NCBI RefSeq assembly: GCF_012927345.1
Contig: NZ_JABBGJ010000005.1
Span: 228,781 to 292,780, forward strand
Direction of reading: 5' to 3'
DNA: 64,000 bases
Source of the DNA: Paraburkholderia polaris
GTDB lineage: Bacteria > Pseudomonadota > Gammaproteobacteria > Burkholderiales > Burkholderiaceae
Shown: piece after piece, positions 1 through 9,064 of the stretch
How positions within the stretch are numbered: the stretch's first letter is position 1
How the letters are laid out: each line of letters starts with the position of its first letter
The notes under the pieces: model-generated
Seen by the model: the letters and a program-made list of their open reading frames with translations, nothing else
Told to the model about the DNA's origin: nothing
Database searches by the model: none
Translations under genes and position numbers: made by a program

Positions 1-224
1 TCTTGCGGCGGCACGTCGAACACGACTGTGCGCAAATCCATCCGCACGGCCTGCTGCACGATCGGGATGATCAGGACGAGACCAGGCCCCTTGACCTTCC
101 AGAAGCGCCCCAGCATGAACACCACGCCGCGCTCGTATTCGCGAAAAATCCGTATCGATGAGGCAATCAGTGCGGCCACCAGCAGAATCAGAATGCTGCT
201 GAAGCCGAATGTGAAACCGATCAT
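1..224 (-). CDS. Slipin/stomatin-like SPFH protein, N-terminal part (runs off window)
   Basis: Only the first 74 codons are in the window; the gene continues past base 1. It opens with one hydrophobic N-terminal membrane anchor (about residues 2-23), followed by the SPFH/stomatin opening motif EYERGVVFMLGR and then a GPG stretch and VRMDLRTVVFDVPPQ, all typical of slipins. The ATG overlaps the stop of the upstream NfeD-like protease gene as ATGA (221-224), so the two are translationally coupled. Slipin plus NfeD is a conserved bacterial pair thought to work in membrane protein quality control or membrane microdomains. Family assignment is confident; exact role is inferred from the pair. Confidence 0.88.
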   Translation of the reverse strand, partial: MIGFTFGFSSILILLVAALIASSIRIFREYERGVVFMLGRFWKVKGPGLVLIIPIVQQAVRMDLRTVVFDVPPQ

Positions 225-1864
225 GAGCGTTCTCCTTGTTTTAGTGCTTCCGCGGGCACCACGGTCAGCGTCAGTCCGCGCCGCGCAGTGACGCGCACCG
301 CGTGACCGGCCGCGACCGGGGCCGTGCTGGACACCCGCCAGCGTTCACCATGCACCTGCGCCCAGCCGGCCAGCGTGCCGCCCGCTGCGTCCCCTGGCAG
401 CAGGCCACCGTCCGGCGACAGGCCACCGTCGAGCACGACGCCGAGACTGCCGATCAGCCCTTCCGAGCCGGTTACCACGGGCCGGCGTCGGGCCCGCAAG
501 GCCAGCCTCGACACCCCGAATATGAACGCGACGCTGAACACGACCACGGCCGCGATCAGGGGCAGCGGAATGCCGTAGCCGGGCACGTCGGTATCGATCA
601 GCATCAGCGCGCCGATCACGAACGCGACCACACCGCCGAAACCGAGCGAGCCGAAGGTCGGCAGAAACGCCTCGCCGATCAGGAACGCAATGCCGAGAAA
701 GATCAGGCCGAGCCCGACGTAATTGACCGGCAGCATCTGCATCGCGAAGAGCCCCATCAGCAGGCTGATGGCGCCGACTACGCCCGGCAGCACGAACCCC
801 GGATTGGCGAACTCGAAGAACAGGCCGTACATGCCGATCATCAGCAGAACCAGCGCGACGTTCGGATCGGTGATGACCGCGAGGAACTGGCTGCGCCAAT
901 CGGCTTCGAGCGTGACGACCGGTGCATTGGCGGTGCTGAGCTTGACGTCGCCTCGGCTCGTGCTGATCGTGCGGCCGTCCAGCTGGCGCAACAGGTCGGG
1001 AATGTCGCGCGCGTTCAGATCGACCACGTGCTGCGCGAGCGCTTCGCTGGCTGAGAGGCTGACGGCCTCGCGCACCGCGCGCTCGGCCCAGTCGGCGTTG
1101 CGGCCGCGCATTTGCGCGAGGCCGCGGATGTAGGCGGCCGCGTCGTGGACCTGCTTGCGCAGTTCGGTTGATTGGCTGTCGAGGGGAAGGGCGGCGCTGG
1201 GCGCGCTCGCGGGGACGGACGAGTTGGCTGAGCTGGTCGAGCTGGCCGAGTTCACCGAACCGGCTGAGGCAGGCACGGCGGGCTCGTTCTTTTGGGCGCC
1301 AGCGCCGCCTCCCGTGCCCGGCAGTCCCGGCATACCGCCGCCGCCCGCGGGCGGCTCCGCACCGCCGATGCCCATCTGGATCGGCGTCGCCGCGCCGAGA
1401 TTGGTGCCCGGCGCCATCGCCGCAATATGGCTGGCGTAGACGATATAGGTGCCGGCGCTCGCCGCTCGCGCGCCACTCGGGGCGATAAAGGTGGCGACCG
1501 GCACCGGCGAGCCGAGAATCGCCTTGATGATCTGCCGCATCGACGTATCCAGCCCACCGGGCGTATCGAGTTGCAGCACGGCGAGTTGTGCGCGATCGTC
1601 GGCGGCGCGCTGCAGGCTGCGCACGATGAAGTCAGCGCTGGCCGGACTGATCGCGCCGTTCACCGGAATCACGATAACGCTATTCGGTGCGACGGCGGCC
1701 TCGGCGACCCAACCCCGCGGTGCGTTTTCGCACAACGCGAATCCAAATGCCAAAAGCACGCCAAACGCGGTCATGCCGCGCATCAACCAGCCCACGCCTG
1801 GGCCACGGGTAAGCGCAGGGCGCGGACCAGACTGCCGGAACGGGAGACGCGGATACGTGCTCAT
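221..1864 (-). CDS. NfeD-type membrane-bound ClpP-class serine protease
   Basis: 547 aa. Order: N-terminal signal/anchor (about 28-45), a ClpP/crotonase-like protease domain (60-310), several membrane helices (about 330-455), and a C-terminal OB-fold NfeD domain (470-540). The probable nucleophile is Ser136 in ARAASAGTY and the probable Lys partner is Lys237 in ELRKQVHDAAAYI, by analogy with the archaeal 1510-N protease. A Gly/Pro/Ala/Ser-rich insert (about 165-230) separates the two catalytic segments and is longer than in archaeal relatives. A later ATG at residue 28 could be the true start, since the first 27 residues are poorly conserved in style. The stop overlaps the start of the slipin gene, forming an operon. 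Confidence 0.88.
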   Translation of the reverse strand: MSTYPRLPFRQSGPRPALTRGPGVGWLMRGMTAFGVLLAFGFALCENAPRGWVAEAAVAPNSVIVIPVNGAISPASADFIVRSLQRAADDRAQLAVLQLDTPGGLDTSMRQIIKAILGSPVPVATFIAPSGARAASAGTYIVYASHIAAMAPGTNLGAATPIQMGIGGAEPPAGGGGMPGLPGTGGGAGAQKNEPAVPASAGSVNSASSTSSANSSVPASAPSAALPLDSQSTELRKQVHDAAAYIRGLAQMRGRNADWAERAVREAVSLSASEALAQHVVDLNARDIPDLLRQLDGRTISTSRGDVKLSTANAPVVTLEADWRSQFLAVITDPNVALVLLMIGMYGLFFEFANPGFVLPGVVGAISLLMGLFAMQMLPVNYVGLGLIFLGIAFLIGEAFLPTFGSLGFGGVVAFVIGALMLIDTDVPGYGIPLPLIAAVVVFSVAFIFGVSRLALRARRRPVVTGSEGLIGSLGVVLDGGLSPDGGLLPGDAAGGTLAGWAQVHGERWRVSSTAPVAAGHAVRVTARRGLTLTVVPAEALKQGERS

Positions 1865-1946
1865 CGCTGATGGCTACCGCGCCATGCCGATGGGTATCGA
1901 CCGGCGCGGGCCGATACCCCAAGAAGGGTGGCCTGCTCCTTACAGC

Positions 1947-2993
1947 TTAGTCCGATTCCGTGCGACGCGTGAAATCCGCACGCGCCGGCCGGTAATCGGT
2001 CGGCCGCATGCCGGTCCATTTGCGAAACGCGCGATGAAACGCGCTCGGCTCGGCAAAACCCACGGCGGTGGCGATGTCGGCGATCGTGCGATCGGTGTCC
2101 TGCAGTTCGCCGATCGCGATGTCGCGCCGCAAGTCATCCTTGATCGACTGATACGTATAGCCTTCCTGCTTCAGGCGTCGCCGCATCGTCGCTTCAGCGA
2201 CGTGCAGGCGCAGCGCCATCTGGTCGGCGGCGGGCCAGTTGGCCATCGGCAGCGCGCGCAGCATCTTGCGCACGCGCGCGGCGAGCGAACCGGGATTGCG
2301 GTACTTGACGATGAAGCTGCCGGGCGCATCGCGCAGGAACGGTTTGACCGACTTGGTAGTCTGGATCACCGGCAGGTCGAGAAACGCAGGCGACAGGTCG
2401 ACATACGACTCGGCCTGATCGAACGCCATGTCGTCGCAGAACATCAATCGGTATTCATGCGCGGCAGGCGGCTCGGCGCAGCGAAAGCGCGCCTCGAGCA
2501 GCGGAATGCGCCGCCCGACCAGCCAGCACAACAGGCCGTAGACGACGATGAAGTAGGTCGCATAAGCGAACATGGCGGGCGGCCGCGCGCCTTCGCGTTC
2601 GATATACCGCAACCGCACGCGCTGCGCATCCGTTTCGATCTGCGCGCCAAAATCGTCCAGCACGAGCCGCATGAAGCCTACCGCCCGCGCGAGCGCTTGC
2701 GCGCCGTTCCGCGCGGTCAACGCCATCTGTGTCATCGCGATGAAGCTACCGCTTTTCATACGGTGCGAGTCCTGGCCGAAGAATTCGTCGTCCAGCGCGC
2801 GGGCAATGCCGGCCCACAGCGCGCCGTACTGCGCCGACGAGACCCGGCTTTTCGGCGACGCCAGCATCGTTGCCGCGATGCCGGCGGCTTCGGCGAGCGG
2901 CAGCGCCTCGACACCGCGTGCCCGTGCCAACGCCAGGGCCTCCTCGACCAGACTGACGGAAATCGTGCCTCTATCGTTCTTGAGGTTCTTCAT
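1947..2993 (-). CDS. AraC-family regulator with arabinose-binding-like N-terminal domain, likely regulator of the valine operon
   Basis: 348 aa from the ATG at 2993; the frame stays open further upstream, but that part lies antisense to the acyl-CoA dehydrogenase gene and is not counted. The N-terminal 200 residues fit the 'arabinose_bd' regulator class (OruR/ArgR style). The C-terminal double helix-turn-helix is clear (AEATMRRRLKQEG, then IADIATAVGFAEPSAFHRAF, ending GMRPTDYR). It is transcribed divergently from the six-gene mms/acyl-CoA operon across a 297-bp gap, the position expected of its activator. In Pseudomonas mmsAB is controlled by the AraC protein MmsR; the analogy is by context, and this protein is of a different AraC subclass. 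Confidence 0.85.
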   Translation of the reverse strand: MKNLKNDRGTISVSLVEEALALARARGVEALPLAEAAGIAATMLASPKSRVSSAQYGALWAGIARALDDEFFGQDSHRMKSGSFIAMTQMALTARNGAQALARAVGFMRLVLDDFGAQIETDAQRVRLRYIEREGARPPAMFAYATYFIVVYGLLCWLVGRRIPLLEARFRCAEPPAAHEYRLMFCDDMAFDQAESYVDLSPAFLDLPVIQTTKSVKPFLRDAPGSFIVKYRNPGSLAARVRKMLRALPMANWPAADQMALRLHVAEATMRRRLKQEGYTYQSIKDDLRRDIAIGELQDTDRTIADIATAVGFAEPSAFHRAFRKWTGMRPTDYRPARADFTRRTESD

Positions 2994-3290
2994 ATTTTTA
3001 ACGAGTGTCTGGCAAACGCGCTCAACATTTTCCTTGTGGCGATTCGCTAAGCCTTTGAAAACGTGGCCTGAATCCGCCTTGAATGATACCGGTATGGCAA
3101 ATGCGCTCAACCAGAATGATCGGGCTGAGCATCGAACCTGTCCAGCAGCTTCCCTACACTTGGCCTGAACCGATCGCGGGACGCATCGCCCGGAGACACT
3201 ACGGCGAGGCTGACCACCTCCCGCGATGAGTCGCAGATGACGAGGCCGCGCCTCGCCGCCTCGACTCGATGCACATAACAGGATCGAGCC
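2994..3290. promoter_or_regulatory. Divergent intergenic region between AraC regulator and acyl-CoA operon
   Basis: About 300 bp without a convincing gene. It must hold the promoters of the regulator (leftward) and of the acyl-CoA dehydrogenase operon (rightward). I could not pick a reliable -35/-10 pair or AraC half-sites by eye. Confidence 0.5.
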
Positions 3291-4424
3291 ATGGACAGCT
3301 TCTACACCGACGAACAGCGGATGATCCGCGACGCCGCCCGCGATTTCGCCACTGAGCGCCTCGCGCCGCATGCCGGCCAGTGGGATCGCGACGCGAAGCT
3401 GCCGACGGAAGTCGTGACGCAAATGGGCGAGCTGGGTTTTCTCGGCATGATCGTGCCGTCCGAATGGGGCGGCTCCTATACCGACTACGTGGCCTATGCG
3501 CTCGCGCTCGAAGAGATCGCTGCGGGCTGCGCCGCCTGCGCCACGCTGATGAGCGTGCACAATTCGGTCGGCTGCGGGCCGATCCTGAACTTCGGCACGG
3601 ACGCGCAAAAGGACCGCTATCTCCAAGACCTCGCCACGGGACGCCGCATCGGCGCGTTCTGCCTGACCGAGCCGCAAGCCGGCTCCGAGGCGAACAATCT
3701 GCGCACCCGTGCGGTGCTACGCGACGGCAAATGGATTCTTAACGGCAACAAGCAGTTCGTCACCAACGGGTCGCGCGCCAACATCGCGATCGTGTTTGCC
3801 GTCACCGATCCTGACCGCGGCAAGCGTGGCCTGTCAGCCTTTATCGTGCCGACCGATACGCCGGGCTTCAACGTCGGCAAGCCCGAGCACAAACTCGGCA
3901 TTCGCGCCTCGGACACGTGCCCGATCTCGCTCGATGATTGCGCGGTGCCCGAAGCCAATCTGCTCGGCGAACCGGGCGAAGGCCTGCGCATCGCGTTGTC
4001 GAATCTCGAAGGCGGCCGCATCGGTATTGCAGCGCAGGCGGTTGGTATCGCGCGAGCCGCATTCGATGCCGCGCGTCTCTACGCGAACGAACGCATCCAG
4101 TTCGGCAAGGCGCTGAAGGACCACCAGACCATCGCCAACATGCTCGCTGACATGGCGACCCGTCTGAACGCCGCGCGTCTGCTCGTGCATCACGCGGCGC
4201 GGCTGCGCACGGCGGGTAAGCCGTGTTTGTCCGAGGCATCGCAGGCCAAGCTGTTTGCGTCGGAACTCGCCGAGGAAGTCTGCTCGAATGCGATCCAGAT
4301 TCACGGCGGCTACGGCTATCTCGAGGACTACGCGGTGGAACGCCACTATCGCGATGCCCGCATCACGCAGATTTACGAAGGAACCAGTGAAGTGCAGCGG
4401 ATGGTTATCGCACGCCACGTTTAA
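3291..4424 (+). CDS. Acyl-CoA dehydrogenase, probably isobutyryl-CoA dehydrogenase
   Basis: 377 aa, full length for the family. The sequence shows FAD/substrate motifs [13 protein letters not shown] and [10 protein letters not shown], and the C-terminal [16 protein letters not shown] with the catalytic base Glu363 in YEGTSE. It oxidises a short acyl-CoA at the alpha-beta bond, passing electrons to ETF. It is first in an operon with mmsA, mmsB, an enoyl-CoA hydratase and a hydroxyisobutyryl-CoA hydrolase, which makes isobutyryl-CoA to methacrylyl-CoA (valine degradation) the natural reaction. A 2-methylbutyryl-CoA or short-chain preference cannot be excluded from sequence alone. ATG at 3291 gives the standard N-terminus ([16 protein letters not shown]). 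Confidence 0.9.
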   Translation: MDSFYTDEQRMIRDAARDFATERLAPHAGQWDRDAKLPTEVVTQMGELGFLGMIVPSEWGGSYTDYVAYALALEEIAAGCAACATLMSVHNSVGCGPILNFGTDAQKDRYLQDLATGRRIGAFCLTEPQAGSEANNLRTRAVLRDGKWILNGNKQFVTNGSRANIAIVFAVTDPDRGKRGLSAFIVPTDTPGFNVGKPEHKLGIRASDTCPISLDDCAVPEANLLGEPGEGLRIALSNLEGGRIGIAAQAVGIARAAFDAARLYANERIQFGKALKDHQTIANMLADMATRLNAARLLVHHAARLRTAGKPCLSEASQAKLFASELAEEVCSNAIQIHGGYGYLEDYAVERHYRDARITQIYEGTSEVQRMVIARHV

Positions 4425-4511
4425 ACGCAGGTTAGACGGCGTTTGAGCGCAAAATAGCCTGCCTGTCAGGCAAAAGCAGAGGCAAAAAGTAGAGCGCATA
4501 CCGCGCCCGCA

Positions 4512-4752
4512 GCATGGGATCAGAGTAAGCGCTAAAGCGCTAACTCTGATCGACAGCGTTGCATGGGATCAGAGTAAGCGCTAAAGCGCTAACTCTGATC
4601 GACAGCGTTGCATGGGATCAGAGTAAGCGCTAAAGCGCTAACTCTGATCGACAGCGTTGCATGGGATCAGAGTAAGCGCTAAAGCACTAACTCTGATCGA
4701 CAGCGTTGCATGGGATCAGAGTAAGCGCTAAAGCACTAACTCTGATCGACAC
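4512..4752. repeat. Five tandem 49-bp hairpin repeats
   Basis: Units begin at 4512, 4561, 4610, 4659 and 4708 with a constant 49-bp period; the last is cut at about 45 bp. Each contains a 34-bp near-perfect inverted repeat: 16-bp arms beginning gatcagagtaagcgct, a 2-nt loop and one mismatch. Units 4 and 5 carry a g-to-a change in the right arm (agcact). A strong Shine-Dalgarno (aaggag, 4752-4757) for the next gene follows directly. There are no spacers, so it is not a CRISPR array. Two related units with different outer arms lie between mmsA and mmsB (8054-8146). Confidence 0.95.
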
Positions 4753-4764
4753 AAGGAGACGACG

Positions 4765-6456
4765 ATGACTGCAGCGAAGGGCTTTCTCGAAGCGCGCGAC
4801 CTGTTATTGCGCCATCGCACCGACTACGACCGCGCCTACCGCGAATTCGTATGGCCGACGCCAGGCGAGTTTAACTGGGCGCTCGATTACTTCGACGTGA
4901 TCGCGCGAGATAATGACAACCCGGCGCTATGGATCGTCGACGATCCGGCAAGCGAAGGCTTGCGCCTCTCCTACGCGCAGATGTCGGAGCGCTCGTCGCG
5001 CATGGCGAACTTTCTGCGCGGCGTTGGCGTGGGTCGCGGCGACCGCTTGCTGTTGATGCTGCCGAATCGCGTCGAACTGTGGGACGTGATGCTCGCGGCC
5101 ATGAAGCTCGGCGCAATCGTGCTGCCGGCCACCACCCAGCTTTCCGCCGACGACGTGCGCGATCGTGTGCAGATCGGCGGCGCACAGTTCGTGGTGGTCG
5201 ATAGCGCGGAGCTGGCCAAGTTCGATGCACTCGACGTGCCGCTCACACGCATCTCCGTCGGCACGCCGCGCGACGGCTGGATCGATCTTGCCGCTGCCTA
5301 TGATGCATCGCCGCAATTCACGCCGGAAGGCATCACGCACGCCACCGATCCGCTGCTGTTGTATTTCACGTCAGGCACGACGTCCAAACCGAAGCTGGTC
5401 GAGCATACCCACCTGAGTTACCCGGTTGGCCATCTGTCGACGATGTACTGGATCGGCTTGCAACCGAACGACATCCACTGGAACATCAGCTCGCCGGGCT
5501 GGGCCAAGCACGCGTGGAGTTGCTTCTACGCGCCCTGGAATGCGCAGGCCTGTGTGTTCGTTTTCAACTTTCCGCGTTTCGTGCCGAAAGACACGCTCGA
5601 CGTGCTGGTGCGTTTCAACGTCACCACGCTGTGCGCGCCGCCCACGGTCTGGCGCATGCTGGTGCAGGAGCATCTCACCGACTATCCGGTCAAGCTGCGC
5701 GAGATCGTCGGCGCAGGCGAGCCGCTGAATCCGGAGATCATCGAACGCGTCAAGCATGCGTGGGGTATCACGATTCGCGACGGTTTCGGCCAGACCGAAA
5801 CGACCTGCCAGATCGGCAACCCGCCGGGGCAACCGGTGGTGCCGGGTTCGATGGGCCGTCCGCTGCCGGGCTACAAGATTGAGCTTCTCGATGCCGACGA
5901 TCAACCCGTTACCGAAGGGGAAATCTCGCTGCCTTTGGCCGAACGTCCGCTCGGTTTGATGACCGGCTACGCGAACAACGCCAACGCCACCGCGCAAGCC
6001 ATGCGCAACGGTTTCTACCACACCTCCGACGTCGCGTTGCGCCGTGATGATGGCTACTACGTCTACGTCGGCCGCGCCGATGACGTTTTCAAATCGTCCG
6101 ACTACCGGCTAAGCCCGTTCGAACTCGAAAGCGTGCTGATCGAACACGAAGCGATCGGCGAAGCAGCCGTCGTGCCGAGTGCCGACGCGCTGCGCCTGTC
6201 GGTGCCCAAAGCGTTCGTCACCGTGCGTCATGGCTATGAGGCCGGTCCCGAACTCGCACGTGCGGTCTTCGCGTTCTCGCGCGAAAAGCTCGCACCGTAC
6301 AAGCGGATTCGCCGCCTGCAATTCAGCGAGCTGCCGAAAACCATCTCCGGCAAGATCCGCCGCGTCGAATTGCGGCGCCGCGAAATGGAGCGCGAGGCCG
6401 AGCCCGCGCGTCTGCCGGATGAATATTGGGAAGAGGACTTCCCGGATCTGCGTTGA
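4765..6456 (+). CDS. AMP-forming acyl-CoA synthetase
   Basis: 563 aa, ANL superfamily. Visible motifs are the P-loop YFTSGTTSKPKLVEHTH, the A5-type DGFGQTETT, the hinge region YVGRADDVFKSSDYRLSP and the C-terminal PKTISGKIRR with catalytic Lys530. It activates a carboxylic acid to its CoA thioester through an acyl-adenylate. The sequence style fits the acetyl/medium-chain (ACSM-like) group rather than long-chain FadD. Its place inside the valine operon suggests it feeds a free branched or short acid such as isobutyrate or methacrylate into the pathway; that is inference. The start has a good Shine-Dalgarno (aaggag) right after the hairpin repeats. Confidence 0.9.
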   Translation: MTAAKGFLEARDLLLRHRTDYDRAYREFVWPTPGEFNWALDYFDVIARDNDNPALWIVDDPASEGLRLSYAQMSERSSRMANFLRGVGVGRGDRLLLMLPNRVELWDVMLAAMKLGAIVLPATTQLSADDVRDRVQIGGAQFVVVDSAELAKFDALDVPLTRISVGTPRDGWIDLAAAYDASPQFTPEGITHATDPLLLYFTSGTTSKPKLVEHTHLSYPVGHLSTMYWIGLQPNDIHWNISSPGWAKHAWSCFYAPWNAQACVFVFNFPRFVPKDTLDVLVRFNVTTLCAPPTVWRMLVQEHLTDYPVKLREIVGAGEPLNPEIIERVKHAWGITIRDGFGQTETTCQIGNPPGQPVVPGSMGRPLPGYKIELLDADDQPVTEGEISLPLAERPLGLMTGYANNANATAQAMRNGFYHTSDVALRRDDGYYVYVGRADDVFKSSDYRLSPFELESVLIEHEAIGEAAVVPSADALRLSVPKAFVTVRHGYEAGPELARAVFAFSREKLAPYKRIRRLQFSELPKTISGKIRRVELRRREMEREAEPARLPDEYWEEDFPDLR

Positions 6457-6515
6457 TTATTTTTATTCCCAGTCACTGCCCGGCCGATACGCGGCCACTG
6501 CACAGGAGTTCCAGC

Positions 6516-8033
6516 ATGAGCGCAATTGCTTCGAACAATGCCATCACCGTCAAACTGCTGATCAACGGCGAGTTCGTCGAATCCAAAACCACCGAATGGC
6601 GCGACATCGTCAACCCGGCTACGCAAGAGGTGCTTGCACGCGTGCCGTTCGCCACCGCCGATGAAGTGAATGAAGCGATCCGCTCGGCACACGCCGCCTT
6701 TGCCACCTGGAAGAACACGCCGATCGGCGCGCGCATGCGCATCATGCTGAAGTTCCAGGCGCTGATTCGCGAGCATTCGCCGCGCATCGCCAAGACCTTG
6801 AGCGCCGAGCAGGGCAAGACGATTCCCGACGCGGAAGGCGATATCTTCCGCGGGCTCGAAGTGGTCGAGCACGCCTGCTCGATCGGCACCTTGCAGCAGG
6901 GCGAATTCGCCGAGAATGTGGCGGGCGGCGTGGATACTTACACGTTGCGTCAACCGATCGGCGTATGCGCCGGCATCACTCCGTTCAACTTCCCCGCGAT
7001 GATCCCCCTGTGGATGTTCCCGATGGCGATCGTCTGCGGCAATACATTCGTGCTGAAGCCTTCCGAGCAGGATCCGCTGTCGACCATGCAACTGGTCGAA
7101 CTGGCGCTCGAAGCCGGTGTGCCGAAAGGCGTGCTGAATGTGGTGCACGGCGGCAAGGACGTGGTCGATGCGCTCTGCACACACGATCTGGTGAAAGCGA
7201 TTTCGTTCGTCGGCTCGACGGCGGTCGGCACGCATGTTTATCGCCTCGGCAGCGAACACGGCAAGCGCGTGCAATCGATGATGGGCGCGAAGAATCATGC
7301 GGTGGTGCTGCCCGATGCGAATCGCGAGCAGACCTTGAATGCGTTGGCGGGTGCGGGTTTTGGCGCAGCGGGGCAGCGTTGCATGGCGACCTCGGTGGTC
7401 GTGCTGGTCGGCGCAGCGCAGCAATGGTTGCCCGATCTGGTCGCAAAGGCGAAGACGCTGAAGGTCAACGCGGGCAACGAGCCGAATACGGATATTGGCC
7501 CGGTGGTCTCACGCGCCGCGAAGCAACGCATTCTCGGCCTGATCGAAACGGGCGTGAAAGAGGCCGCAACGCTGGCGCTCGACGGCCGCGACGTGAAGGT
7601 TCCGGGCTACGAGCAAGGCAACTTCATCGGCCCGACGGTCTTCACCGATGTCACCACCGAGATGGAGATCTACCGCCAGGAAATCTTCGGCCCGGTGCTG
7701 GTGGTGCTGAATGCCGCGACGCTCGATGACGCGATCGCGCTCGTCAACCGCAATCCGTTCGGTAACGGCGTGGGCCTTTTCACGCAAAGCGGCGCGGCGG
7801 CGCGCAAATTCCAGAGCGAGATCGATATCGGCCAGGTCGGCATCAACATTCCGATTCCGGTGCCGGTGCCGTCCTTCAGCTTTACCGGCTCGCGCGGCTC
7901 GAAACTCGGCGACCTCGGGCCGTACGGCAAACAGGTTGTGCAGTTCTACACGCAGACCAAAACCGTCACTGCCCGCTGGTTCGACGACGACACCGTCAAC
8001 GACGGCGTCAACACGACCATCAGCCTGCGCTGA
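6516..8033 (+). CDS. mmsA: CoA-acylating methylmalonate-semialdehyde dehydrogenase
   Basis: 505 aa from the ATG at 6516, preceded by aggag (6504-6508); the open frame extends further 5' but overlaps the end of the ligase gene. Aldehyde dehydrogenase fold with the MMSDH-typical FNFPAMIPLWMFPMAI stretch and the catalytic Cys289 in GQRCMATS. It converts methylmalonate semialdehyde plus CoA and NAD to propionyl-CoA and CO2, the last step of valine (and thymine) degradation. The next gene is mmsB, as in the known mmsAB operon. Confidence 0.95.
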   Translation: MSAIASNNAITVKLLINGEFVESKTTEWRDIVNPATQEVLARVPFATADEVNEAIRSAHAAFATWKNTPIGARMRIMLKFQALIREHSPRIAKTLSAEQGKTIPDAEGDIFRGLEVVEHACSIGTLQQGEFAENVAGGVDTYTLRQPIGVCAGITPFNFPAMIPLWMFPMAIVCGNTFVLKPSEQDPLSTMQLVELALEAGVPKGVLNVVHGGKDVVDALCTHDLVKAISFVGSTAVGTHVYRLGSEHGKRVQSMMGAKNHAVVLPDANREQTLNALAGAGFGAAGQRCMATSVVVLVGAAQQWLPDLVAKAKTLKVNAGNEPNTDIGPVVSRAAKQRILGLIETGVKEAATLALDGRDVKVPGYEQGNFIGPTVFTDVTTEMEIYRQEIFGPVLVVLNAATLDDAIALVNRNPFGNGVGLFTQSGAAARKFQSEIDIGQVGINIPIPVPVPSFSFTGSRGSKLGDLGPYGKQVVQFYTQTKTVTARWFDDDTVNDGVNTTISLR

Positions 8034-8053
8034 GCTCACAGGTCTATTGCTTT

Positions 8054-8146
8054 GCATGGGATGGGAGTAAGCGCTAAAGCGCCAACTCCCATCGACAGCT
8101 TTGCATGGGATGGGAGTAAGCGCTAAAGCGCCAACTCCCATCGACA
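8054..8146. repeat. Two tandem 49-bp hairpin repeats, variant arms
   Basis: Units start at 8054 and 8103, again with a 49-bp period. The core gtaagcgctaaagcgc is the same as in the 4512-4752 array, but the outer arm is gatgggag/ctcccatc instead of gatcagag/ctctgatc. Both arms changed together, so pairing is kept. The last unit runs into the Shine-Dalgarno (aggag, 8146-8150) of mmsB. Confidence 0.95.
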
Positions 8147-8158
8147 GGAGACAACACC

Positions 8159-9064
8159 ATGAAAATCGGCTTTATCGGACTCGGCAACATGGGCGCGCCG
8201 ATGGCGCTCAACCTGCTCAAGGCGGGCCACGCGGTCAATGTATTCGACCTCAACGCGCAAGCTGTGCAGACACTCGTCGATGCGGGGGCGAAAGCGGCAG
8301 GTTCGCCGAAAGCCGCAGTGACCGACGTCGAATGTGTGATCACGATGCTGCCCGCAGCCGCGCACGTGCGCAGCGTACTGACAGCGGACGACGGCGTGTT
8401 CGCCGGCATCTCCAAAGGCGTGACGATCATCGATTCGAGCACCATCGACCCGGCAAGCGTGAAGGCGTTCGCCGAACTGGCTGCGCAACACGGCAATGCT
8501 TTCGTCGACGCGCCCGTCTCGGGCGGAACCGGCGGCGCGGCGGCAGGCACGCTGACGTTCATGGTCGGCGGCAGCGTGAGCGCGTATGAGCAGGTCAAGC
8601 CGGTGTTGTCGGCGATGGGCAAGAACATCGTGCATTGCGGCGACACCGGCACCGGCCAGGCAGCGAAGATCTGCAACAACCTCGTGCTCGGCATCACGAT
8701 GGCGGGCGTGGCCGAGGCGATGTCGCTGGGCGAAGCGCTCGGCATCGACGCCAAAGTGCTGGGCGGCATCATCAATACCTCGACGGGCCGCTGCTGGAGT
8801 TCGGACACGTATAACCCGATGCCCGGCGTGATTGAAACCGCACCGTCGACGCGCGGTTATACCGGTGGCTTTGGCACCGATCTGATGCTCAAGGACCTGG
8901 GCCTCGCCACCGACGCCGCAAAATTCGCGCGTCAACCGGTGTATCTCGGCGCATTGGCTCAACAGCTTTATCAGGCGATGAGCACGAAGGGCGCGGGACG
9001 TCTGGACTTCTCGGCGGTGATCAAGCTCTATCGCAAAGACGGCAAGGACGGAGACGCGTCATGA
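8159..9064 (+). CDS. mmsB: 3-hydroxyisobutyrate dehydrogenase
   Basis: 301 aa. N-terminal Rossmann fold IGFIGLGNMGAPMA (NAD binding), substrate motif DAPVSGGTGGAAAGTL, and catalytic Lys170 in AAKICNNLVLGI. It oxidises 3-hydroxyisobutyrate to methylmalonate semialdehyde for MmsA. The ATG sits 9 nt after an aggag box. The stop overlaps the start of the following enoyl-CoA hydratase as ATGA (9061-9064). Confidence 0.95.
   Translation: MKIGFIGLGNMGAPMALNLLKAGHAVNVFDLNAQAVQTLVDAGAKAAGSPKAAVTDVECVITMLPAAAHVRSVLTADDGVFAGISKGVTIIDSSTIDPASVKAFAELAAQHGNAFVDAPVSGGTGGAAAGTLTFMVGGSVSAYEQVKPVLSAMGKNIVHCGDTGTGQAAKICNNLVLGITMAGVAEAMSLGEALGIDAKVLGGIINTSTGRCWSSDTYNPMPGVIETAPSTRGYTGGFGTDLMLKDLGLATDAAKFARQPVYLGALAQQLYQAMSTKGAGRLDFSAVIKLYRKDGKDGDAS

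Noticed and set aside
302..1054. Long plus-strand open frame over the NfeD gene
   Set aside because: It is a high-GC shadow of the real minus-strand gene; composition is His/Arg/Gln-rich with no family motif.
1449..3050. 533-codon plus-strand open frame across NfeD and AraC genes
   Set aside because: Antisense shadow spanning two genes with clear motifs on the other strand.
4512..4752. CRISPR-like array
   Set aside because: Units are contiguous 49-bp copies without variable spacers, and no cas genes are present.
6234..7424. 396-codon minus-strand frame inside acyl-CoA ligase and mmsA
   Set aside because: Shadow frame; the plus strand holds two unmistakable enzymes.
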